In this document: one piece after another, positions 1 through 5,352 of the stretch | How the letters are laid out: every line of letters starts with the position of its first letter | How positions within the stretch are numbered: position 1 is the stretch's first letter | From: Acidimicrobiaceae bacterium | GTDB lineage: Bacteria > Actinomycetota > Acidimicrobiia > Acidimicrobiales > UBA10347 | Length of the DNA: 5,492 nucleotides | NCBI GenBank assembly: GCA_003485885.1 | Contig: DNHM01000062.1 | Coordinates: 1-5,492 of the forward strand | Direction of reading: 5' to 3' | The notes under the pieces: generated by a model | Database searches by the model: none | What the model was told of the DNA's origin: nothing | Seen by the model: only the letters and a program-made list of their open reading frames with translations | Position numbers and translations under genes: made by a program

Positions 1-360
1 GCGGACCGTGGTGACGACGCCAACGCCATCGCTGACATGGCGCTTGAGAACTATGTCGAGATGCGAGACAAGGTGAACGACCCCGACTATCTGCTCAAGC
101 GCCAGCTCTCACTGATGCTGGCCGAGCGCCTTCCCGATCACTTCCGACCCCGCTACAACATGGTTATGTTCTCAGCCATCCCGTATGCCGACGCGTTCGC
201 TCGTGGCGATCAGCAGGCGGAGCTTCTCGCCGAACTGGTTCAGGGTTGTACCACGATCGACGAAGTCGACATGGCAGCGGCCGAAACCGCAGTTCTGGCC
301 CTGGGTTTGTTGCCGTCTGGCTCGACGACTGGTCGGCCTGGGCCACAAACAGCTGGTTAG
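1..360 (+). CDS. kmo: Kynurenine 3-monooxygenase, C-terminal part (5' end outside window)
   Basis: This is the last 119 codons of a gene whose reading frame is open to the left edge, so the start and the FAD/NADPH-binding part are missing. KMO is an FAD-dependent aromatic hydroxylase that converts L-kynurenine to 3-hydroxykynurenine with NADPH and O2, in tryptophan degradation and de novo NAD synthesis. Recognition rests on the C-terminal family block: ALENYVEMRDKVNDPDYLL (fragment residues 14-32), then RPRYNMVMFSAIPYADAF (about 49-66). This closely resembles the ALENYLEMRD..DPDYLL and YTMVTF..YA blocks of bacterial and eukaryotic KMO as I recall them. The ATG at position 37 is internal, not a start. 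The tail after about residue 90 is Gly/Pro/Thr-rich and looks non-conserved. The gene ends in TAG 32 bp before the convergent meaB gene. No other kynurenine-pathway gene is visible here. The family call is confident; activity cannot be judged from the fragment. Confidence 0.9.
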   Translation, partial: ADRGDDANAIADMALENYVEMRDKVNDPDYLLKRQLSLMLAERLPDHFRPRYNMVMFSAIPYADAFARGDQQAELLAELVQGCTTIDEVDMAAAETAVLALGLLPSGSTTGRPGPQTAG

Positions 361-392
361 GTTAGCCAAGTCCGAAGTACTCCAACGGCTGG

Positions 393-1376
393 TTAGAGAT
401 CCTTGATACGTGCGGCGAGTTGGGTAGCAGCAGCCGTGGGGGAGAGCGAGCGAGCCGCCACCGCGTCGAGGACTTCGGCTACACCCGCAAGACTCTGGCC
501 AGCGAGCATGAGATCGACACGGGACTCAAGGTCGGCCATAAGCCGGTTGCGGACTTCGTCGATGTCTCGATTGACGCGCCTGGCTTCGAGCTGTCCATTG
601 GCGGTAATCGCAGTCCGATGACGCTCGATGGCGTCCCACATCTCGGGTGCACCTTCGCCAGAAAGAGCCGTGGTCATGATGATCTCAGGACGCATACCAG
701 TGCGCTGGTCCTGGCCCGACACATGGCTCAGATCGAGCATCAGATCTAGGTCACGGCGCACATCTTTGGCACCGGGGCGATCGGCCTTGTTCACCACAAA
801 CAGATCGGCAAGTTCAAGCAGCCCAGCCTTGTTCGCCTGCACTGAATCGCCCATGCCCGGCGTTGCGACGACCACGGTGGTGTCGGCGGTACCAGCGATG
901 TCGACCTCGACCTGACCGACACCGACCGTCTCGATCACGATGGGGTCATAACCCGTGGCATCGAGCAAACGGACGACACCGGGAACCGCAAGCGACAATC
1001 CGCCTTGATGGCCTCGAGTCGCCATTGACCGAATAAATGTGTCAGGCGACGCGACATCTTCCATACGAACGCGGTCGCCCAGAATCGCGCCGCCAGTGAG
1101 TGGGGATGACGGGTCAACCGCAAGCACAGCGGCTCGTTTGCCAGCCTCGCCGAGCAGTTTCACGAGCTGGCCGGTCAGCGTGGACTTGCCTGAGCCGGGA
1201 GCGCCGGTAATGCCGATCACATGGGCGTTTCCTGCTCGCTCATGAGCGAGTTCGGCGACGGTTTCAGCCTCGGCCGCGTCACGTTCGACGAATGTGATAA
1301 GACGGCCAAGCGCGCGGCGTTCGCCACCAAGCGCTTTGTCAAAGATGTCTGCTGGGGGAAGTCCGCGCAGGCTCAC
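393..1376 (-). CDS. meaB: MeaB/ArgK-type GTPase, chaperone of B12-dependent acyl-CoA mutase
   Basis: This G3E-family P-loop GTPase binds the mutase, couples GTP hydrolysis to adenosylcobalamin loading, and helps eject damaged cofactor. Numbered from the GTG at 1376 (327 aa, normal for the family), it shows a short helical N-terminal arm (about 1-45), Walker A GAPGSGKS (58-65), the family block VDPSSP..GGAILGDRVRM (87-105), the switch-region ETVGVGQ (149-155), the base-specificity motif NKAD (196-199) and a helical C-terminal dimerisation tail (about 250-327). Start choice: the frame stays open to a TTG at 1442 (349 aa), but that would overlap the upstream gene by 59 bp, and the extra residues are Arg/Pro-rich and unlike MeaB. 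The GTG lies 7 nt after the small-subunit stop, with only a weak AGGCG upstream, so translation is probably coupled. It is the last gene of the mutase operon. All nucleotide-binding motifs are intact. Function is confident; the exact start is not. Confidence 0.93.
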   Translation of the reverse strand: MSLRGLPPADIFDKALGGERRALGRLITFVERDAAEAETVAELAHERAGNAHVIGITGAPGSGKSTLTGQLVKLLGEAGKRAAVLAVDPSSPLTGGAILGDRVRMEDVASPDTFIRSMATRGHQGGLSLAVPGVVRLLDATGYDPIVIETVGVGQVEVDIAGTADTTVVVATPGMGDSVQANKAGLLELADLFVVNKADRPGAKDVRRDLDLMLDLSHVSGQDQRTGMRPEIIMTTALSGEGAPEMWDAIERHRTAITANGQLEARRVNRDIDEVRNRLMADLESRVDLMLAGQSLAGVAEVLDAVAARSLSPTAAATQLAARIKDL

Positions 1377-1383
1377 GACGCGG

Positions 1384-1818
1384 CTACGCCTGGGGCGACG
1401 AGCCGCGAACTGCAGCCACCGCGTCGCGGACGGTTTGGGCAACCTCTTCGGCCGAGGCGCCTGGGCCCAAGATCGCAGCTACACCCGTTTTCATCAGCGG
1501 GTCGATGTCTTCGTCGGGCACGATGCCGCCAACGATCACCGGGACTTCGAGGCCAGCTTCGGCCAGCGCATCGACCATCTTGGGGGCAAGCGTCATATGG
1601 CTGGCGTTGTGCATGGAGAGACCGACAGCGTCCGCGTCCTCCTGCTCGACAGCGTTCACGACGTTCTTGTAGCTCTGGCGGAGCCCAAGAAAGATGACTT
1701 CCATCCCAGCGTCGCGCAGGATGCGGGCCACGATCTTGATGCCGCGGTCATGGCCATCGAAGCCAAGTTTGGCGAGGACAACACGGATCTGCGGGTCACT
1801 GGTTGATGCGTCGCTCAC
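1384..1818 (-). CDS. Cobalamin-binding small subunit of B12-dependent acyl-CoA mutase
   Basis: This 144-aa protein is a stand-alone Rossmann-like B12-binding domain (about residues 10-135). It corresponds to the C-terminal domain of one-chain methylmalonyl-CoA mutases and to the small subunit (IcmB type) of two-chain isobutyryl-CoA mutases. The signature reads DGHDRG (D21, H23, G26), 41 residues, S68-M-H70, 26 residues, G97-G98. H23 is the expected lower axial cobalt ligand. Spacing matches the classical DxHxxG-(41/42)-SxL-(26-28)-GG exactly, but the Leu of SxL is His70, and the usual segment of the SILSGAH or SSLAGGH type reads SMHNASH. The start is GTG at 1818, overlapping the TGA of the large subunit as GTGA, with GAAGG 7 nt upstream. 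That arrangement implies translational coupling and equal subunit supply. It must act in complex with the large subunit encoded just upstream. The fold and cofactor assignment is confident; the mutase subtype is inferred from the partner. Confidence 0.93.
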   Translation of the reverse strand: MSDASTSDPQIRVVLAKLGFDGHDRGIKIVARILRDAGMEVIFLGLRQSYKNVVNAVEQEDADAVGLSMHNASHMTLAPKMVDALAEAGLEVPVIVGGIVPDEDIDPLMKTGVAAILGPGASAEEVAQTVRDAVAAVRGSSPQA

Positions 1819-3455
1819 AGGAAGACCTTCTCTACATAGGTGCCGAAGACTTCTTCGAGCGAAGCCACGATCTCGCCTTCGGTGGCGAATGTTTTGACAG
1901 CCTCGATCATGGTTGGCATCAAGTTGATTTCGGGATCTGCGGCCTCGGTCTTGAGCTGCGTGAGTACGCGGGTTACGGCGTCGTTGTCGCGGCGTTGTTT
2001 CACGTCGTTGAGTCGCTTGAGCTGGTACTCCTCGACTTCGGCGCCGATACGGAGCAGGTTGCGTTCGCCCGAGTCACCTTCGGTGAACTCGTTGACGCCC
2101 ACAATGATGCGTTTGCCCTCGTTCACTTCGCGTTCGAAGCGGTAGGCCGCATCGGCGATCTCGCCCACGAAGTAACCGTCGTCGATGCCGGCGTAGGCGC
2201 CTTCGAGGATGGAGTCGTTTCCGATGTCAAGCAGGTGAGCGAAGATGTCTTCGGCTCGTCGTTCCATCTCGTCGGTCATCCATTCGACGAATGGAGCACC
2301 GCCCAGAGGGTCGACCACATTGGTCACGCCGGTTTCGTGAGCCACGATCTGCTGGGTGCGGAGCGCGATGCGAGCGGCGTCCTCGGTCGGAAGCGCCATG
2401 GCTTCGTCGTAGGCATCGGTGTGTAAGGACTGCGTGCCACCGAGCGCTCCGGCCAGCGCCTGGATGGCTACCCGGCCAATGTTGATTTCAGCCTGTTGTG
2501 CGGTGAGCGACACACCAGCGGTTTGGGTATGAAACTTCATCATCATGCTTCTGGGATCTTTTGCGCCGTAGCGCTCTTTCATCCACCTTGCCCAGATTCG
2601 ACGAGCGGCGCGGAACTTGCCGATCTCTTCGAAGAAGTCACTATGAGAGTTGAAGAAGAACGACAGACGAGGAGCGAAGTCGTCGATGTCGAGTCCGGCG
2701 GCCACAGCGGCTTCGACATACGCGAAGCCGTTGGCCAGCGTGAACGCCAGTTCCTGTGCAGCGTTCGAGCCGGCTTCACGGATGTGGTAACCCGAGATCG
2801 AGATCGGATGCCACTTAGGCATCTCGGTCGACGTGAACTTCATCATGTCGGTGACGATCCGCATCGAGGGCCGAGGCGGGAAGATGTATTCCTTTTGCGC
2901 CTGGTATTCCTTGAGGATGTCGTTCTGGATCGTGCCGGCGAGCTGTGAACGCTCGACACCGGTCTTCTCGCCCACAGCGATGTACATGGCCATGATCATG
3001 GCCGCGGGGCCATTGATGGTCATCGACGTGGATACTGAACTGAGGTCGATGTCGGCGAACAGGTCCTCCATGTCGGCCAATGTGTCGACGGCGACGCCAC
3101 AGTGGCCAACCTCGCCCAGCGCCCAGTCATGGTCGCTGTCTCGACCCATAAGCGTGGGCATGTCGAATGCGGTGGACAGGCCGCCGCCGCCAGCGCGCAG
3201 CAGTTCCTTGAACCGGGCGTTGGTGTCCTCGGCAGTGCCGAAACCAGCGAACATGCGCATGGTCCACAGCCGGGACCGGTAACCAGCGGCATGTAAGCCG
3301 CGGGTATAAGGGTACTGCCCGGGGTAGGGGCCATCGCCGTACAGAGGTTCAACAGGAACCCCTGACATCGTCTCGAATGGGACGTCGCGCAGCTTGGTCG
3401 CGTCGTATGCCTCTTGCCAGGCGGCTCGGGCTTGATCAGGTGCCGGATCGCTCAT
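1815..3455 (-). CDS. B12-dependent acyl-CoA mutase large subunit, isobutyryl-CoA mutase-like
   Basis: This 546-aa catalytic TIM-barrel subunit of the methylmalonyl-CoA mutase family catalyses an adenosylcobalamin radical 1,2-shift in an acyl-CoA. It lacks its own B12 domain, which is supplied by the next gene. Numbered from ATG 3455: RGLHAAGYRSRLWTMRMF (52-69), TIQNDILKEY (175-184), IFPPRPSMR (191-199), SGYHIREAG (221-229), PRLSFFF (262-268), HTQTAGVSLTAQQ (309-321), DPLGG (382-386). Residues matching catalytic or CoA-contacting positions of Propionibacterium mutase are kept: Arg62, Thr65, Arg67, Gln177, Tyr223, His224, Arg263, Ser265. However, the carboxylate-binding Tyr89 and Arg207 are Phe69 and Gln187, the isobutyryl-CoA mutase pair at the same 118-residue separation. 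Thr77-Met78 are Ala57-Gly58. Start: ATG 3455 has GGAG 5 nt upstream; a TTG at 3482 in the same frame lies in the promoter. A generic annotation would say methylmalonyl-CoA mutase; I favour isobutyryl-CoA mutase or a related non-carboxylated substrate. Family certain, substrate inferred. Confidence 0.93.
   Translation of the reverse strand: MSDPAPDQARAAWQEAYDATKLRDVPFETMSGVPVEPLYGDGPYPGQYPYTRGLHAAGYRSRLWTMRMFAGFGTAEDTNARFKELLRAGGGGLSTAFDMPTLMGRDSDHDWALGEVGHCGVAVDTLADMEDLFADIDLSSVSTSMTINGPAAMIMAMYIAVGEKTGVERSQLAGTIQNDILKEYQAQKEYIFPPRPSMRIVTDMMKFTSTEMPKWHPISISGYHIREAGSNAAQELAFTLANGFAYVEAAVAAGLDIDDFAPRLSFFFNSHSDFFEEIGKFRAARRIWARWMKERYGAKDPRSMMMKFHTQTAGVSLTAQQAEINIGRVAIQALAGALGGTQSLHTDAYDEAMALPTEDAARIALRTQQIVAHETGVTNVVDPLGGAPFVEWMTDEMERRAEDIFAHLLDIGNDSILEGAYAGIDDGYFVGEIADAAYRFEREVNEGKRIIVGVNEFTEGDSGERNLLRIGAEVEEYQLKRLNDVKQRRDNDAVTRVLTQLKTEAADPEINLMPTMIEAVKTFATEGEIVASLEEVFGTYVEKVFL
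1826..1830 (-). promoter_or_regulatory. Ribosome binding site of the small subunit, inside the large-subunit gene
   Basis: GAAGG on the minus strand lies 7 nt before the GTG at 1818, within the last codons of the large subunit. Together with the 4-nt GTGA stop/start overlap it supports GTG 1818 as the start and coupled translation of the two subunits. Confidence 0.65.
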
Positions 3456-3460
3456 GGGTG

Positions 3461-3464
3461 CTCC
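3461..3464 (-). promoter_or_regulatory. Ribosome binding site of the mutase large subunit
   Basis: GGAG on the minus strand lies 5 nt before the ATG at 3455. It decides this start over the in-frame TTG at 3482, which has no comparable site and would fall between the predicted -10 box and the coding region. Confidence 0.75.
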
Positions 3465-3467
3465 AGA

Positions 3468-3500
3468 TAGTAGGAAGTCCAACTATTTGACATCCTAGTA
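3468..3500. promoter_or_regulatory. Imperfect inverted repeat, candidate MarR operator 1
   Basis: The arms TAGTAGGAAGTC (3468-3479) and GACATCCTAGTA (3489-3500) are reverse complements at 10 of 12 positions and are separated by 9 nt, centred on 3484. The repeat covers the predicted -10 box and start point of the mutase operon and the TTGACA (3487-3492) facing the MarR gene. A dimeric repressor bound here would block both directions. Assignment to the adjacent MarR protein is inference from position; the long spacer is wider than in many MarR sites. Confidence 0.5.
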
Positions 3501-3519
3501 CCCGGTGACGCGGTACTGT
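3487..3519 (+). promoter_or_regulatory. Possible promoter of the MarR gene
   Basis: A perfect TTGACA (3487-3492) faces the MarR gene. The only TANNNT-like -10 candidate at a useful position is TACTGT (3514-3519), with a 21-nt spacer, which is long. A start near 3526 would give a very short leader ending in the GAGGA site. The promoter overlaps the two inverted repeats and the mutase promoter, so autoregulation is likely if the repeats are operators. Confidence 0.3.
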
Positions 3520-3522
3520 CAT
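3492..3522 (-). promoter_or_regulatory. Predicted promoter of the mutase-meaB operon
   Basis: On the minus strand, ATGACA (3522-3517, five of six matches to TTGACA) is followed after 19 nt by TAGGAT (3497-3492), a good match to the main-sigma -10 box of actinomycetes (TAGRWT or TANNNT). Transcription would begin near 3485, leaving a leader of about 30 nt that contains the GGAG site. The 19-nt spacer is longer than the optimal 17-18, which fits a regulated promoter. Both inverted repeats in this region overlap the promoter elements. An alternative TACTAT box (3472-3467) is too close to the ATG to leave room for the ribosome binding site. Confidence 0.5.
3497..3517. promoter_or_regulatory. Perfect short inverted repeat, candidate operator 2
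   Basis: AGTACC (3497-3502) and GGTACT (3512-3517) are perfect 6-bp reverse complements with a 9-nt spacer, centred on 3507. The centre lies 23 bp, about two helical turns, from the centre of the first repeat, and the spacer length is the same. It lies between the -35 and -10 boxes predicted for the mutase operon and over the probable -10 area of the MarR gene. A 6-bp perfect arm pair can arise by chance, so this is weaker than the first repeat. Confidence 0.35.
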
Positions 3523-3528
3523 GCCGAT

Positions 3529-3533
3529 GAGGA
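3529..3533 (+). promoter_or_regulatory. Ribosome binding site of the MarR gene
   Basis: GAGGA lies 6 nt before GTG 3540. It fixes the GTG as the start; the nearby ATGs at 3521 and 3527 are in other frames. Confidence 0.75.
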
Positions 3534-3539
3534 TTCGTT

Positions 3540-4061
3540 GTGGGGCTTGATTTCGATCCCATCGAGGAAGCGCAAACCAACTGGAAACAGCACGGGTGGG
3601 GCGATGGCCGGGCGATGGTGGCAGCAACTTCCATCACGCGCGCTCACCAGATCGTGCTGGCGCGTATCAATGCGGCACTTGCTCCATTCGATCTCACCTT
3701 CAGCCGGTTCGAAGTATTGGCCCTGCTGTACTTCGCTCGTGAAAACTCGCTGCCGATGGGCAAGATCGGGGCACGACTGCAGGTGCACCCAACCAGTGTC
3801 ACGAGCTTGGTCAACCGACTCGTCAGTGACGCCCTGGTAGAGCGAGTGGATCATCCAACGGACCGACGCACGACATTGGTTGCACTGACGGCACGAGGGG
3901 AAAAACTCGCCCCACAGTGCGCTGCGGCGCTCGAGGAAACGGGTTTCGGTGTTGAAGGTCTTAGTGATCGCGACCTAGATGCGTTAGCGGCGACCATTAC
4001 GTCGTTGCGCGAGGCAAGTGGTGATTGGCAAGCCGGAGATGCGGTTCGCCGTCTGCTCTAA
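3540..4061 (+). CDS. MarR-family transcriptional regulator, probable controller of the mutase operon
   Basis: This 173-aa protein is a dimeric winged-helix DNA-binding regulator of the MarR family, acting in the cytoplasm. An N-terminal helical segment with WKQHGWGD (15-22) and the dimerisation helix (about 30-50) precede the winged HTH: FSRFEVLALLYFAR (54-67), helix 2 MGKIGARL (73-80), recognition helix HPTSVTSLVNRL (83-94), and the wing DHPTDRRTTLVALT (104-117) with the conserved Asp-Arg-Arg. The C-terminal helices (about 141-173) complete the dimer. The WxxHGWGD and LQVHPTSVT blocks are typical, in my recollection, of an actinomycete subgroup, some members of which lie near acyl-CoA mutase genes in Streptomyces. 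The start is GTG 3540 with GAGGA 6 nt upstream. It is divergent from the mutase operon with 84 bp between the start codons, so it probably represses that operon and itself through the inverted repeats there. The ligand is unknown; an acyl-CoA or its free acid is a guess. Confidence 0.92.
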   Translation: MGLDFDPIEEAQTNWKQHGWGDGRAMVAATSITRAHQIVLARINAALAPFDLTFSRFEVLALLYFARENSLPMGKIGARLQVHPTSVTSLVNRLVSDALVERVDHPTDRRTTLVALTARGEKLAPQCAAALEETGFGVEGLSDRDLDALAATITSLREASGDWQAGDAVRRLL

Positions 4062-4227
4062 CTTCGAGAAAAGTCCTGCGGTTCGCCTGAGGCTCTCGTC
4101 GTTTTGTACACGTCAACATCTCTGAGCCGAACGGCACTCGGTCGGCTGATACCGTGCACTTCGCCGTGCGTATGAATCAACTCCTTGAGCAGAGCGATCG
4201 ACCAACCGGTCATTTCGCCGACTGACA
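4062..4227. other. Intergenic spacer between the MarR gene and the lipoprotein gene
   Basis: These 166 bp contain no convincing gene. Beyond the weak hairpin at the left end, there is an extended -10-like TGATACCGT (4147-4155) on the + strand, without a clear -35 box, that could serve the lipoprotein gene. A short stem GCCGA/TCGGC (4126-4130 with 4142-4146) lies just before it. No tRNA or recognisable riboswitch is visible. Confidence 0.4.
4065..4105 (+). terminator. Weak terminator-like hairpin after the MarR gene
   Basis: CGAG (4065-4068) pairs with CTCG (4095-4098), with further broken pairing inside (AG with CT, CCT with AGG) and a TTTT run at 4102-4105. The stem is imperfect and the loop large, so the call is tentative. 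It sits 3 nt after the MarR stop codon. Confidence 0.3.
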
Positions 4228-5298
4228 GTGCCTTCGTTCACGTTGCAGCGACGCATGCGTCACCTCTGGATCCTGGTCGTGTGGCTGCTTGTTGCCACCA
4301 GTTGCCGGGTGGCAACCGCTGATATCGACATGTCCGCGGCCGATCTGGACGATGCCTCTGAGATCCTCGCCGAGGGAACGGGCTTGGTGCTGCCAGCGGT
4401 CGGGCCGATCCCCGGTAGGTCCCACTGGCATGCCGCGTATGTCGTGCGTGTTTGCGACGACGTATTGCCGCCGTTCGACTCAGCCGAAGATCCCCTCGGG
4501 ATCCATAGTCATGGTGATGGCATCATGCATGTCCACCCGTTCTTCGAAGCGTCGGGGTTCGAGTCAGCGACTCTCGGTCTCTTTGCCGATGCCATGGGTT
4601 TCACCCTTAGTGATGGCGAGCTGACGCTTCCAGGTGGCGGGACATGGCGAGACGGTGATCTGTGCGACGGTGTGCCCGGACGTGTATTTGTGGACCGGTG
4701 GCAGTCGTCTGATCCAGAGTCTCAGGTCGACCGGATCTTCGACGACCTCGAATCCCTCCGTTTCGAGGCAGATGGCGAGCTCTACCAGATCGCTTTTGCC
4801 CCCGTCGACTCGTTCCCTGTGGTTCCCCCGGCGACGGCGCGATTACCCGAGCTCAGTAATCTCGGGCCGCCACCAGAGCCATGGGTCGACATGCCCCTGA
4901 TCACAGGTGAACAATCAGTGTCCATCTGGCAAGTCGGCGGGGTTGATGCGGAGCCATGCTCTGGGTCGGCTGTTCCCGAACGGGTGCTGTTCGGGGCGGT
5001 GCGTTGTTTCGAACCCATCGGTGAAAGGTTTGCTCACATTGACGTGGTGCAGAGTGCCCGTGCCGTCTCGCTGAATCGTCAGCCTGCGGTCGAACTCCAG
5101 ATGGCACCTGAATTGCGCAGCCTAATCGGCGGACATTTCGCGGCAACAGAGAACCCATTGGTGATCGCCATCGAAGTCGACGGTTTTGTCGTGACGGCAC
5201 CACAACTTGCCCGACTCCCCATCAGCGAGCGGCTTGTTGTCTCTGGCGGATTAACGGTCGAAGCTGCGGAACGACTGGCTGCCCTCCTGAACCAGTAG
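4228..5298 (+). CDS. Predicted lipoprotein with His-rich domain and SecD P1-head-like domain
   Basis: This 356-aa exported protein has no assigned function. A basic N-terminus (QRRMRH) and a hydrophobic stretch LWILVVWLLVATSC (13-26) end in a lipobox-like ATSC, so Cys26 should be lipidated and the protein held on the outer face of the membrane. Residues about 65-195 form a His-rich domain: HWHAAYVVRVCDD (66-78), GIHSHGDGIMHVHPF (91-105), then TLGLFADAMGFTL and a CDGVPGRV segment (146-153). I recall this type from uncharacterised actinobacterial proteins. Residues about 225-356 resemble the P1 head of SecD: RFAHIDVVQSARA (267-279), VIAIEVDGFVVTAPQ (312-326), a VSGGLT strand (338-343) and a final AAERLAALL helix. 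It has no SecD membrane helices, so it is not a translocase subunit. Start: GTG 4228 or ATG 4255 (347 aa, signal of only 16 residues before Cys); neither has a clear ribosome binding site. No obvious link to the mutase. Confidence 0.8.
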   Translation: MPSFTLQRRMRHLWILVVWLLVATSCRVATADIDMSAADLDDASEILAEGTGLVLPAVGPIPGRSHWHAAYVVRVCDDVLPPFDSAEDPLGIHSHGDGIMHVHPFFEASGFESATLGLFADAMGFTLSDGELTLPGGGTWRDGDLCDGVPGRVFVDRWQSSDPESQVDRIFDDLESLRFEADGELYQIAFAPVDSFPVVPPATARLPELSNLGPPPEPWVDMPLITGEQSVSIWQVGGVDAEPCSGSAVPERVLFGAVRCFEPIGERFAHIDVVQSARAVSLNRQPAVELQMAPELRSLIGGHFAATENPLVIAIEVDGFVVTAPQLARLPISERLVVSGGLTVEAAERLAALLNQ

Positions 5299-5328
5299 CT
5301 AACGGCGCCGAATTGGGGGTGCGGGCGT

Positions 5329-5350
5329 GGGGCGCTGAGCTTGGCGCCCT
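5329..5350. terminator. Hairpin between convergent genes, possible shared terminator
   Basis: GGGCGC (5330-5335) and GCGCCC (5344-5349) form a perfect 6-bp GC stem with an 8-nt loop, 31 bp after the lipoprotein stop and just before the stop of the minus-strand gene. The T-run after the stem is poor (TTCTC on the + strand), so intrinsic termination would be inefficient. The convergent position is what favours a terminator role. Confidence 0.4.
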
Positions 5351-5352
5351 TC

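Noticed and set aside
1294..1806. + strand open frame of 170 codons opposite the small subunit and the meaB start
   Set aside because: Antisense shadow over the conserved B12-binding domain, with no start signal.
1803..2426. Long + strand open frame (207 codons) opposite the mutase large subunit
   Set aside because: It is antisense to strongly conserved mutase sequence; its Val/Gly/His-rich product has no recognisable domain and no ribosome binding site. It is a by-product of the codon pattern of the real gene.
2496..2948. + strand open frame of 150 codons opposite the mutase large subunit
   Set aside because: Antisense shadow with no family features; the minus-strand gene explains this DNA fully.
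3456..3482. TTG at 3482 as start of the mutase large subunit (555 aa)
   Set aside because: It would lie at the predicted transcription start and lacks a ribosome binding site, whereas ATG 3455 has GGAG at 5 nt.
3456..3539. Cobalamin riboswitch upstream of the B12-dependent mutase
   Set aside because: Only 84 bp separate the two start codons, and the predicted leader is about 30 nt, far too short for a cobalamin aptamer.
4041..4087. Ten-base direct repeat GCGGTTCGCC at 4041-4050 and 4078-4087
   Set aside because: Only two copies, one inside the marR coding end and one just after it, with no flanking structure; probably chance in GC-rich DNA.
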